Shown: positions 1 to 6,215 of the stretch, piece after piece
Layout: every line of letters begins with the position of its first letter
Numbering within the stretch: position 1 is the stretch's first letter
Assembly: GCA_030605045.1 (NCBI GenBank)
Contig: JAUWBK010000059.1
Coordinates: 1-7,128 of the forward strand
Length of the DNA: 7,128 nucleotides
Source: Dehalococcoidia bacterium
Lineage (GTDB): Bacteria; Chloroflexota; Dehalococcoidia; Dehalococcoidales; RBG-16-60-22
Reading direction: 5' to 3'
Made by a program: the position numbers and the translations under genes
The notes under the pieces: generated by a model
What the model was told of the DNA's origin: nothing
Seen by the model: the letters and a program-made list of their open reading frames with translations, nothing else
Databases searched by the model: none

Positions 1-349
1 CTTTTACCTCGTCTTTACTCCTCTCCACCAGTGGTTGGTTACATTCCAGACAGCGAGTGAATGGTCTTGACTTGTAATCCAGATGCAGCGTGTCAACTAC
101 CTGTCGTATTTGTGGCTCTGGTTCATCACTGTTAATCAGGATGGCTTTGAGTCGGCCGCTGGTGATTACCCCTCTTTTCATAATTTGGGTGTCTCTGGTC
201 AGTATCACCCTGTCTTCAGCTAAAGCCTTAACCACCAAATAGGCGTCATCACTGCCGTCAAAGAAAACGGTGTCATACCCCATCATTCTCAACCATTTGG
301 CGAGCTTGCCTACATTGTTGTCAACGATAAATTTGAGATTTCCGACCAA
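1..349 (-). CDS. Mut7-C RNase domain protein (partial, 3' end beyond window)
   Basis: Not a complete ORF: the gene runs off the left edge. Reading down from a TTG at 349-347 gives 116 codons with no stop. The protein opens with KFIVDNNVGKLAKWLRMMGYDT (residues 6-27, here split as KFIVDNNVGK and LAKWLRMMGYDT). This is the signature start of the Mut7-C (formerly DUF82) domain, a PIN-like putative RNase fold, with Asp10 as the conserved first acidic residue. The second signature, ILTRD, lies at 49-53. Near the edge, RCLECN (99-104) supplies the first CxxC of the zinc ribbon that usually ends these roughly 150-residue proteins. The partner CxxC would lie outside the window. TTG is chosen because no ATG or GTG is available in frame before the conserved core, and a GGGAGGT stands five to six bases upstream. 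It begins 10 bases after the DUF3795 stop, so translation is probably coupled. RNA cleavage is inferred from the family; no substrate can be named. Confidence 0.82.
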   Translation of the reverse strand, partial: MVGNLKFIVDNNVGKLAKWLRMMGYDTVFFDGSDDAYLVVKALAEDRVILTRDTQIMKRGVITSGRLKAILINSDEPEPQIRQVVDTLHLDYKSRPFTRCLECNQPLVERSKDEVK

Positions 350-353
350 CCAT

Positions 354-360
354 ACCTCCC
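354..360 (-). promoter_or_regulatory. Ribosome binding site deciding the TTG start of the Mut7-C gene
   Basis: On the minus strand GGGAGGT overlaps the last base of the DUF3795 stop codon and lies about five bases before the TTG at 349-347. An ATG at 353-351 sits in another frame, is almost on top of the Shine-Dalgarno and meets a stop after ten codons. The TTG is therefore the only start that leads into the Mut7-C reading frame. Confidence 0.6.
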
Positions 361-845
361 TATTTACCCTCGTCTCGTTTGATTTGGGTTTGACAACTGG
401 GGCAGACACGGGCGAACCAGTATAGCCTTTTCCCACACTGTGGACAGCGCCCGGCCATTTCCTGTTTTGCCAACCATGCCTCAATGCCATGTTCCTTCAT
501 ATACTGTAGTTCGTCAATCAAATGCTCATGGTGGGAAATGCCTTCTTCAATGTGAGTATCTCTGAAGTCTCTCAGCCGCTGGCAGGGAAAGTCAGCGCAC
601 TCAAAGCACCAGGTCACTTTATGCTCACGGGCACACTTACGGAAGCCGTGACGGCACTCAACACACGAAGGCATTACTTTATCCGAGAGACACCCGTTAC
701 AGTGTGCTTCCTCAATAGAAATGCCGTGTCTTTGGGCACGTCTTTCTAATTGCTCGACATCATTTTCCTGCGGGGCTAGGTAGCTCGGGCATGTCCCGCA
801 GTAAATCCCACAGATACCAATCAGCTTCCAGGCATCTCGCTTCAT
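360..845 (-). CDS. DUF3795 cysteine-rich protein with C-terminal zinc ribbon
   Basis: 161 residues with 15 cysteines. The DUF3795 pattern is clear: CGIYCGTC at 12-19, CNGC at 49-52, CVEC at 61-64, Cys71, then WCFECADFPC at 79-88 with its typical W-C-x-x-C-x-x-F-P-C ending. A basic and acidic helical stretch (about 89-130) follows. A second module, CPQCG (134-138) and CPSC (148-151), is a classical four-cysteine zinc ribbon added at the C-terminus. The family has no established function; the cysteines suggest zinc or possibly Fe-S binding. There is no signal peptide or membrane segment, so it should be cytoplasmic. The ATG start is preceded by AGGAGGG at good spacing. It lies 15 bases after the metallo-hydrolase gene and 10 bases before the Mut7-C gene, so the three are very likely co-transcribed. 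I can name the family with confidence but not the role. Confidence 0.85.
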   Translation of the reverse strand: MKRDAWKLIGICGIYCGTCPSYLAPQENDVEQLERRAQRHGISIEEAHCNGCLSDKVMPSCVECRHGFRKCAREHKVTWCFECADFPCQRLRDFRDTHIEEGISHHEHLIDELQYMKEHGIEAWLAKQEMAGRCPQCGKRLYWFARVCPSCQTQIKRDEGK

Positions 846-860
846 TAATTCCCTCCTGTT

Positions 861-1631
861 TTAAAGTTTAATCAATAGACCTTCATAGGCCAAGGTGATT
901 GAAATATCCAGTTCCTGAGCCAGAGGTGCGATCTCTGCCGCTATTTCCTTCTCCTGTCTGGGGTTCATATGGACTAAAATTACCGGCGGCAGGTAGTCCT
1001 TAAGCTTTTGAAAGGCGAGTAGTTCCTCCTTGAGTAGGCTTGGCGTTAGGTGCAGCGACCGTCGGCCAAACGCTTCGTACCGGTTTGGTGCCGTAACCTC
1101 GGTGATAAGCAGGTGGGGTGAGACATATTGCCAGCAATCAGCCAGGCCCGGCCCGGTATCCCCAGTATAAAAGACTATTTTCCCCTCAGGTGAGGTAATC
1201 TGGTAACCTATGGTAGGCACGGAGTGGTTCACCGGGACAGCCAGAATATCATAGCCGTCAATTTGCAATGCCTTATTTGGTTCGATTATGGTGAACTTAA
1301 TCCTTGGGTTGTCTTGAGGCTTCTCGAGGAAATTGACGTAGGTTGTGCCATTCAGCCAGTGGGTCGCCAGGGCATCATAGACCGCCCGGGTAGAGTAAAC
1401 GTGGATATCGGTTTCATAGAAGAGGGCATTCATCGCCATCGCCGGGACGTCTCTAATGTGGTCATAATGCTGGTGGGTAAGCAGGACTGCCTTAAGTTGG
1501 AGTTGCGCTTCAATGGGCAGACTGGAGGTAAGTCCGCCGGCCTCTATAGCTAGAGTATCATCAATGAGCAGGGTGACCAGCTTTATGGTTGATGATTCAC
1601 AGTTATGTGCGCCCAGAAACCGAATATTCAT
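861..1631 (-). CDS. MBL-fold metal-dependent hydrolase (RNase Z / class II cyclic-nucleotide phosphodiesterase-like)
   Basis: 256 residues, a full-length single-domain metallo-beta-lactamase fold. The motif THQHYDH at 52-58 supplies His53, His55, Asp57 and His58. His136 (in NHSVPTIGY), Asp158 (in TGDTG) and His221 (in VHMNP) complete the seven ligands of a dinuclear metal site, so an active hydrolase is expected. The N-terminal FLGAHNCES and the H-SVP-x-x-GY motif are closer to the RNase Z and class II cyclic-nucleotide phosphodiesterase branch than to beta-lactamases or glyoxalase II. The RNase Z flexible arm is not evident, so a phosphodiester substrate such as a cyclic nucleotide or a small phosphodiester is a reasonable but unproven guess. 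No signal peptide is seen. The start follows GAGGTAAAGGTA, and it is the first gene of the three-gene minus-strand cluster. Confidence 0.82.
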   Translation of the reverse strand: MNIRFLGAHNCESSTIKLVTLLIDDTLAIEAGGLTSSLPIEAQLQLKAVLLTHQHYDHIRDVPAMAMNALFYETDIHVYSTRAVYDALATHWLNGTTYVNFLEKPQDNPRIKFTIIEPNKALQIDGYDILAVPVNHSVPTIGYQITSPEGKIVFYTGDTGPGLADCWQYVSPHLLITEVTAPNRYEAFGRRSLHLTPSLLKEELLAFQKLKDYLPPVILVHMNPRQEKEIAAEIAPLAQELDISITLAYEGLLIKL

Positions 1632-1894
1632 TACCTTTACCTCATTACTCTAGGTTTTTATTTGGTAACTCCACTCCTCTTTGTCTCTCTTTCCCTTGAT
1701 AAGAGGGAGGGGGGTGGCGGCGACAAAATAGTGATTAAAAAAAATAGGGAAACAATTCGTAGCTAGTTAGCTTTGATTTGTTTTTAGAGTTATGTTAACC
1801 TCACAGGTTGTTTAAGGTAAGAGTAGATTGAGGGGGCTTCACCCCTTTCAGACACCCCGACATGCGGTGTTTCTTTTTCCTGGAAATTTGATTT
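1632..1894. other. Gene-free gap between two minus-strand operons, rich in small inverted repeats
   Basis: No convincing ORF is found. The gap holds a G-rich plus-strand patch (1704-1720), an A8 run (1737-1744), a perfect 12-base inverted repeat with a 2-base centre (AGCTA-GT-TAGCT, 1761-1772), a 5-bp hairpin AACCT-CAC-AGGTT (1797-1809), and two further hairpins at 1831-1878. The promoter of the metallo-hydrolase cluster should lie here. The best minus-strand match, TTGTTT with TATTTT, has a poor 19-base spacer, so no promoter is called. Confidence 0.5.
1831..1878 (+). repeat. Two tandem hairpins plus T-rich tract, terminator-like or dispersed repeat
   Basis: On the plus strand AGGGG/CCCCT (1831-1835 with 1842-1846) forms one hairpin. 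ACACC/GGTGT (1852-1856 with 1866-1870) forms a second, followed directly by TTCTTTTT (1871-1878). This looks like an intrinsic terminator reading left to right, yet no plus-strand gene lies upstream of it within the window. On the minus strand the same hairpins lie 17 bases or more beyond the YhhQ-type gene stop but are not followed by a T tract. They may end the minus-strand transcript weakly, or belong to a REP-like interspersed element. Confidence 0.4.
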
Positions 1895-2560
1895 CTAATC
1901 TGAGATAAGGAAGGGGTTAAAATTGGTTTCGTAATCATAGGTATCAATCGCCTCTTTTTTCTTCAAGAAGTTTACCACGGTGTAGGTGAATGGGGTAGCC
2001 ACGGCTTCAATGATAGTCTTTGCCAGCCAGTGGTACAGAATCATTATCGGCACGAAAGAGGGGGTGCCAATGAAGGCTAAGGTAATAAATATTGAGGTGT
2101 CCAGCCCCTGTCCGACTACCGTGGAGCCGATTGTCCGGCTCCAAAGCCAGCGGCCCCGGGTTAGAATCTTCATCTTGGCGAGGACAAAGGAGTTAGTAAA
2201 CTCACCGGCGAGGTAGCCGCCGAAAGAAGCGGCGAGCAGTCTCGGTGTGTAACCCAGAATGCTTTCGTACGCTTCTTGTCCTTCCCAGAAAGGGGCGGGG
2301 GGCAGCATCTGTCCTATCCAGGCAAAAATAACGAAGATGAGATTGCAAATGAAGCCAAGCCAGATAACCTTTCTTGCCTGACGGTAGCCATAGACCTCGG
2401 TGAGGACATCACCGAAGATGTAGCTCAGGGGGAAAATGAAGATGGCCGCCGGTAAAATAACCGGGCCAAGACTGATTACCTTTACGGCGATGACATTGGC
2501 GGTGATGAGGCAGGTGATGAAGATAGCGATTATAATCACCAGTCGGTGTGAGACATTCAT
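1895..2560 (-). CDS. yhhQ: YhhQ/QPTR family queuosine-precursor transporter (VUT family)
   Basis: 221 residues from the ATG at 2560-2558. The open frame extends 24 codons further upstream to 2632, but that stretch lies inside the corA coding region, and MNVSHRLVIII is the usual kind of start for this family. Family signatures are plain: FPLSYIFGDVLTEVYGY at 43-59, SFGGYLAGEF at 112-121, and RTIGSTVVGQGLDTSIF at 142-158. Around six hydrophobic segments place it in the inner membrane. The E. coli homologue YhhQ imports queuosine precursors (preQ0/preQ1) for tRNA modification; older annotations call it DUF165 or 'integral membrane protein'. Only one base separates it from the corA stop and its Shine-Dalgarno is poor, so translation is probably coupled to corA. 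No preQ1 riboswitch is seen in front of it. The substrate is assigned by family. Confidence 0.88.
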   Translation of the reverse strand: MNVSHRLVIIIAIFITCLITANVIAVKVISLGPVILPAAIFIFPLSYIFGDVLTEVYGYRQARKVIWLGFICNLIFVIFAWIGQMLPPAPFWEGQEAYESILGYTPRLLAASFGGYLAGEFTNSFVLAKMKILTRGRWLWSRTIGSTVVGQGLDTSIFITLAFIGTPSFVPIMILYHWLAKTIIEAVATPFTYTVVNFLKKKEAIDTYDYETNFNPFLISD

Positions 2561-2561
2561 T

Positions 2562-3515
2562 TTAAATCCAGCGGTTTCGACGGAAGAAGTAAAGCATGCC
2601 GGTGACAATAACGACCCAGATAAAGAGGACAAAGATAAGGGAATAGCCAGAATCCTGGAAGGGCAGAGGAATGTTCATGCCATAGACAGACGCAACTACC
2701 GTTAGCGGCAGCAGAATAGTTGCAATGATAGTCAACATTCGCATGACCTCATTGGTACGATTCGTGGCCAGCGAGTCGTGAGTATCGTTTAGCCCCACGA
2801 TTATTTCTTTGTATTCATCCAGGGCGTCCCATATCTTATCCACATGGTCAATCATATCGCCGAAATAAACGGCCAGGTCCATCTTGGTAAAACGGCGAAT
2901 CTTTGGCTCTAGGCTGCCAATAACTGCCCTCATTGGCCAGATGATGCGGCGGAAGGAAATAACATCGCGCCGAAGGACGGAAATGTCCTCAATTGCCCGA
3001 GGCATACCCTTACTGGCGAAAATATTATCCTCAATTTCTTCGATATTGGCGCTAATCCGGTTCAGGATTGGCAGACAGTAGTCAACGAGCCGGTCAATGA
3101 TACGGTAGAGAAGATAGCTGGAGCCTTGGCTGAAGTGTTCCTGCCGTGCTTCCTCTTCAAGCTCACATTCCCGGAATAGCTTGACCAGTGGCTTAAGTTC
3201 GCCTTTATGCAGGGTAATCAAGTAGTTTTCGCCAATGAATACTGATACCTGGCTGGTAGTGGTCGCCCGTGTCTGTTTATTGAAAACCGGAAAGTGGAAG
3301 ACTAAAAACAGGTAGTCTTTATATTCGTCTATCTTGGGCCGCTGGATGCGGCTGAGACAGTCATCTAAGTCCAGAGGGTGGAAGGGGAAGTTTTGCGCCA
3401 GATATTCCGTCTCCTGCTCCGTTGGCCGTTCGATATTAACCCAGGTCAGCTCATTCCAGGTAACCGACTCGATATTTAGTTGTTTTTCCTTGGCGCTGGC
3501 CTCACGAATCGCCAT
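2562..3515 (-). CDS. corA: CorA-family divalent cation (Mg2+/Co2+) channel
   Basis: 317 residues, normal CorA length. A soluble N-terminal alpha/beta domain (about 1-130) is followed by a long helical stalk (about 130-255). Two C-terminal membrane helices follow (about 260-280 and 291-311), with the diagnostic YGMN at 278-281 at the mouth of the pore and a basic tail RRNRW. The short external loop reads IPLPFQDSG rather than the MPEL loop of the E. coli and Thermotoga proteins, as in several CorA subfamilies, so the preferred ion cannot be fixed from sequence. The ATG is preceded by a modest AAGGA. The gap to the upstream dehydrogenase gene is 68 bases. A TAGAAT hexamer on the minus strand (3573-3568) could be a secondary -10 box, but no good -35 goes with it. 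It overlaps nothing and ends one base before the YhhQ-type gene. Confidence 0.92.
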   Translation of the reverse strand: MAIREASAKEKQLNIESVTWNELTWVNIERPTEQETEYLAQNFPFHPLDLDDCLSRIQRPKIDEYKDYLFLVFHFPVFNKQTRATTTSQVSVFIGENYLITLHKGELKPLVKLFRECELEEEARQEHFSQGSSYLLYRIIDRLVDYCLPILNRISANIEEIEDNIFASKGMPRAIEDISVLRRDVISFRRIIWPMRAVIGSLEPKIRRFTKMDLAVYFGDMIDHVDKIWDALDEYKEIIVGLNDTHDSLATNRTNEVMRMLTIIATILLPLTVVASVYGMNIPLPFQDSGYSLIFVLFIWVVIVTGMLYFFRRNRWI

Positions 3516-3583
3516 AGTAAATCCTTATCACTGAATTATTAGCTATCTTTAAGGAAAAGCTGACTATATTCTACCACAATTGG

Positions 3584-4342
3584 CTAAAAGGTGAACAGAC
3601 TGGCGCCACCGCTGACCTCGATAGTCTCACCGGTGAGATAGCTTGATTCCTCAGAGGCAAGAAAGACGAGGACATTGCTCAGCTCCTGTGGGTCACCCGC
3701 CCGGCGCATCGCCATACGCTTGATGATACGCTCACGGAACTCCGGGGCTACTTCGTAGAAGCTACCGCCGTCAAAGACTCCGAGCACAATGGCGTTGCAG
3801 GTTACCCCCTTGCGGGCTCCCTCCAGAGCCGCCGTCTTGGTCAGACCGATAAGGCCAGCCTTGGTGGCGGCATAGCTGCATTGCCCCATGCCACCCATGG
3901 TGCCGGCGATGGAGGAGATATTAATGATACGGCCCCAACCGCGTTCCGTCATACCCGGCATGCAACATTTGATGGTGTTGAAGGCTCCGGTCAGGTTGAC
4001 GCTTAAGTCTCGGTCCCAGTCTTTCTTGTCCATATTCGCAATGGTGACCGCTCGGACGATGCCAAAAGCGGCATTATTGACCAGGATGTCAACTGGCCCC
4101 AGCGCCTCTTCCACTTTCTTAACCCCCTGTTGAACCTCATCTAAGTCAGCTAAATCCATCTTGACGGCGATGGCTTTTCTGCCCAAGTCCTGAATCTCCT
4201 TGGCCACGGCTTCGGCTTTCTCCAAGTGACTGTGTCCAGTAACGGCAACATTGCATCCGGCTTTGGCGAGAGTCAGGCAATGTACTCGGCCCAGTCCTCC
4301 AGAGCCACCGGTGACCAGAGCTACTTTACCTTCAATGCTCAT
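3584..4342 (-). CDS. FabG-like short-chain dehydrogenase/reductase (3-ketoacyl-CoA/ACP reductase type)
   Basis: 252 residues, a typical classical SDR. The nucleotide-binding TGGSGGLG lies at 11-18, Asp63 near the adenine pocket, and NNAA at 89-92. The catalytic tetrad is Asn116, Ser144, Tyr157 and Lys161 (YAATK), all present. The C-terminal SSYLTGETIEVSGG is the standard SDR ending. The closest functional group is FabG/PhaB: reduction of a 3-ketoacyl thioester to the (R)-3-hydroxyacyl thioester, or the reverse. No basic residue follows beta-2 to prove NADPH preference. It sits 39 bases after the 3-hydroxybutyryl-CoA dehydrogenase gene with AGGAG before its ATG, which points to a CoA substrate in the same pathway rather than fatty-acid synthesis. 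The exact substrate is inferred from context only; other secondary alcohols remain possible. Confidence 0.87.
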   Translation of the reverse strand: MSIEGKVALVTGGSGGLGRVHCLTLAKAGCNVAVTGHSHLEKAEAVAKEIQDLGRKAIAVKMDLADLDEVQQGVKKVEEALGPVDILVNNAAFGIVRAVTIANMDKKDWDRDLSVNLTGAFNTIKCCMPGMTERGWGRIINISSIAGTMGGMGQCSYAATKAGLIGLTKTAALEGARKGVTCNAIVLGVFDGGSFYEVAPEFRERIIKRMAMRRAGDPQELSNVLVFLASEESSYLTGETIEVSGGASLFTF

Positions 4343-4381
4343 GATTACTTTCTCCTTTGCTGTATTTTATCGTTAGTTGCT

Positions 4382-5233
4382 TTATTTATACTCATAGAAT
4401 CCCTTGCCCGTCTTACGTCCGAGCCAACCGGCGGTAACCATCTTTTTCAGCAGGGTAGGGGGAGCAAATTGGGGGTCCTTAAATTCGGCATAGATACCGT
4501 TGGCGATAAAATAGAGGGTATCCAGCCCGACAAGGTCAGCTAGGCCTAACGGCCCCAGAGGGTGGTTTAGTCCCAAAGTGAGACCAGTATCAATATCTTC
4601 CCTGGTAGCCACGCCAGCTTCCACCATTCGGATAGCATTAAGTATCTGAGGTACCATCAGGCGGTTGACAATAAAACCGGGGGCATCCCGGGCAATGATG
4701 ATGGTCTTGCCCAGGGACTTACCAAAGTTCTTGCCGATTTCAAGAGTCTCGTCACTAGTGGCGATGGTCTTGACAATTTCCAGTAGTTTCATCGCCGGTG
4801 CCGGATTGAAGAAGTGCAGTCCCAACACCTTGTCTGGTTTGGTGGTGGTCATGGCCATATCAATAATAGACAGGCAAGAGGTGTTCGTCGCTAGGATGGC
4901 AGGCTTGGGGCAGATTTTATCCAGCTCGGTAAATATCTTCTTTTTCACGTCTAGATTTTCAATAGCCGCTTCTATTACCAGGTCACAATCGCTGAAGTCC
5001 TTCATATTAGTGGTGCCCTTGATGCGGGCTAAGGTGGAATCTTTATCCTGCTGGGTAATTCGCTCTTTTTCCACGCTTTTAGTCAGAGAAGAATCAATCG
5101 AAGCTAGCCCCTTATTTAAAAGTTCCTCATTTATTTCGGAGACGTTCACCTGGTAGCCGGCTTGAGCACACACCTGAGTAATGCCACCACCCATTTGTCC
5201 ACAGCCAACAACACCAACTTGCTTAATTTCCAT
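4382..5233 (-). CDS. hbd: 3-hydroxybutyryl-CoA dehydrogenase
   Basis: 283 residues, the usual length of the stand-alone enzyme. The N-terminal Rossmann motif GCGQMG is at 10-15 and the acidic Glu33 after beta-2 suggests NAD. Catalytic and substrate residues are present: Ser119 (in NTS), His140 (in GLHFFNP), Glu152 (in LLEIV), and Asn190 (in GFIVNR). The C-terminal helical domain contains NHPLGPLGLADLVGLD (223-238) and ends in GRKTGKGFYEYK. It oxidises (S)-3-hydroxybutyryl-CoA to acetoacetyl-CoA, or runs backwards in butyrate formation, in the cytoplasm. It lies 20 bases after the enoyl-CoA hydratase that makes its substrate, with GGAG before its ATG. No thiolase or acyl-CoA dehydrogenase is in the window. 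The symbol paaH or fadB2 is sometimes used for such genes. Confidence 0.94.
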   Translation of the reverse strand: MEIKQVGVVGCGQMGGGITQVCAQAGYQVNVSEINEELLNKGLASIDSSLTKSVEKERITQQDKDSTLARIKGTTNMKDFSDCDLVIEAAIENLDVKKKIFTELDKICPKPAILATNTSCLSIIDMAMTTTKPDKVLGLHFFNPAPAMKLLEIVKTIATSDETLEIGKNFGKSLGKTIIIARDAPGFIVNRLMVPQILNAIRMVEAGVATREDIDTGLTLGLNHPLGPLGLADLVGLDTLYFIANGIYAEFKDPQFAPPTLLKKMVTAGWLGRKTGKGFYEYK

Positions 5234-5253
5234 AGTACTCCTTCGCTTTGGCG

Positions 5254-6027
5254 TTATTTGCCTTTGAAATCAGGCTTTCTTTTTTCGACGAAAGCGGTAG
5301 TTCCTTCGGTGAAGTCCTCAGTGCTCATCAGGTAGGCTTCGAGAGCGTTCTCTAGTCTTAAACCATCTTCCAGGGTCAGGCTACTACCTCTAATCATTGC
5401 CTCTTTAGCTGCCCTCACTGCCAGAGGCCCTGCCTGGCAAATAACCTCAGCCCATTCCTTGGCGGTAGACATCACTGCCTCGGTAGGAACCACTATATTG
5501 ACCAGACCGATGCGGTATGCTTCCTGAGCGTCAATCGGTTTTCCCGTAAGTAGTAGCTCGGCTGCCTTACACCAGGGAACTATTCTGGGCAGTCTCTGAG
5601 TAGCTCCCCAACCCGGGATCAGTCCTAAAGTTACCTCGGGACACCCGAAGCGAGCTTTCTCTGAAGCTATCCTGAGATCACAAGCCAGCGCTATTTCCAG
5701 ACCTCCCCCCATCGTCAACCCATTGATGGCGGCAATGAGTGGCTTCCATAGGTCAAGCCCGCGCATTGGCGTAGCTGGCATTGCCCACGGGCTGCTCTGG
5801 AGGTGCTCTTTCAGAAAGGGCAACATATCTTTTATGTCAGCACCAGCACAAAAAGCCCTATCGCCGGCACCGGTAATGATACCAACCCATAACTCAGGGT
5901 CATCCCGAAAGTCTACCATCGCCTCGTGCAGCTCTCGGGCGGCTTGCACATTCATCGCATTGAGTGCTTCCGGGCGATTAATGGTAAAGATAGCAATTTT
6001 GCCTTCCTTCTGATAGTCAATAGCCAC
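5254..6027 (-). CDS. Enoyl-CoA hydratase/isomerase family protein (crotonase)
   Basis: 257 residues starting with GTG at 6027-6025, preceded by AAGGAG with seven bases of spacing. Crotonase-fold landmarks are NRPEALNAMN (17-26), the oxyanion-hole segments FCAGAD (59-64) and MGGGLE (106-111), and PEVTLGLIPGWGATQRL at 130-146. The two catalytic glutamates of true hydratases are present at Glu111 and Glu131, with the 20-residue spacing of the mammalian enzyme (144/164). Hydration of crotonyl-CoA or related 2-enoyl-CoA is therefore expected rather than a purely non-hydratase member. It is the first gene of the minus-strand run, directly behind a strong promoter, and its product is the substrate of the next enzyme, the 3-hydroxybutyryl-CoA dehydrogenase. 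Chain-length preference cannot be read from the sequence. Confidence 0.92.
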   Translation of the reverse strand: MAIDYQKEGKIAIFTINRPEALNAMNVQAARELHEAMVDFRDDPELWVGIITGAGDRAFCAGADIKDMLPFLKEHLQSSPWAMPATPMRGLDLWKPLIAAINGLTMGGGLEIALACDLRIASEKARFGCPEVTLGLIPGWGATQRLPRIVPWCKAAELLLTGKPIDAQEAYRIGLVNIVVPTEAVMSTAKEWAEVICQAGPLAVRAAKEAMIRGSSLTLEDGLRLENALEAYLMSTEDFTEGTTAFVEKRKPDFKGK

Positions 6028-6084
6028 AATAAATCTCCTTATCCTTATTCTTTGGCGGTTAAGTAACCTGAAAGTCGCTCTCGG

Positions 6085-6113
6085 ATTTTAACAAAAGCTT
6101 ACCTTACCGTCAA
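6085..6113 (-). promoter_or_regulatory. Sigma-70-type promoter of the enoyl-CoA hydratase operon
   Basis: Minus strand: TTGACG (6113-6108), a 17-base spacer, and TAAAAT (6090-6085) with a TG one base before it (extended -10). Five of six bases match consensus in each box. Transcription should begin near 6078, leaving about 50 untranslated bases before the GTG start. Confidence 0.75.
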
Positions 6114-6136
6114 GATAGAGTATTCCAGGAGTTTAC

Positions 6137-6153
6137 GAGGGACAAGGCCCCTC
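6137..6153. repeat. Inverted repeat between the divergent promoters
   Basis: GAGGG (6137-6141) and CCCTC (6149-6153) form a 5-bp stem with a 7-base loop, lying between the two divergent -35 boxes. It could be an operator for a regulator serving both directions, a small hairpin in unused sequence, or chance. No known operator consensus is recognised. Confidence 0.3.
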
Positions 6154-6169
6154 TTTCTAATAGTAAAAG

Positions 6170-6199
6170 TTGCAATTCACGCGTCCAGTGTGCTATAAT
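6170..6199 (+). promoter_or_regulatory. Extended -10 promoter of the riboswitch-wtpB transcript
   Basis: TTGCAA (6170-6175), an 18-base spacer, and a perfect TATAAT (6194-6199) preceded by TG at 6191-6192. Transcription should start near 6206, so the RNA begins about ten bases before the first helix of the riboswitch. The perfect -10 box with its TG extension makes this a confident call despite the imperfect -35. Confidence 0.8.
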
Positions 6200-6215
6200 C
6201 ACCCCCGCAAAGAAA

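Noticed and set aside
522..749. Plus-strand open frame opposite the DUF3795 gene.
   Set aside because: Shadow of a clearly recognisable cysteine-rich family on the other strand; no ribosome binding site or family features.
1701..1720. G-rich patch as a possible G-quadruplex.
   Set aside because: G runs are uneven (3, 6, 2, 2), allowing at best a weak two-layer structure; nothing else supports a function.
2561..2632. Longer N-terminus for the YhhQ-type transporter (24 extra residues from an ATG at 2632).
   Set aside because: The extension lies wholly inside the corA coding sequence, is not hydrophobic in the family pattern, and the ATG at 2560 gives the normal family start.
3563..3596. Separate promoter for corA (TAGAAT or TATAGT as -10).
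   Set aside because: No acceptable -35 box at 16-18 bases from either hexamer; kept only as a remark in the corA entry.
4665..5156. 163-codon plus-strand open frame opposite the 3-hydroxybutyryl-CoA dehydrogenase gene.
   Set aside because: Long only because the opposite strand is coding; the product is low-complexity and unrecognisable, while the minus strand has all catalytic residues.
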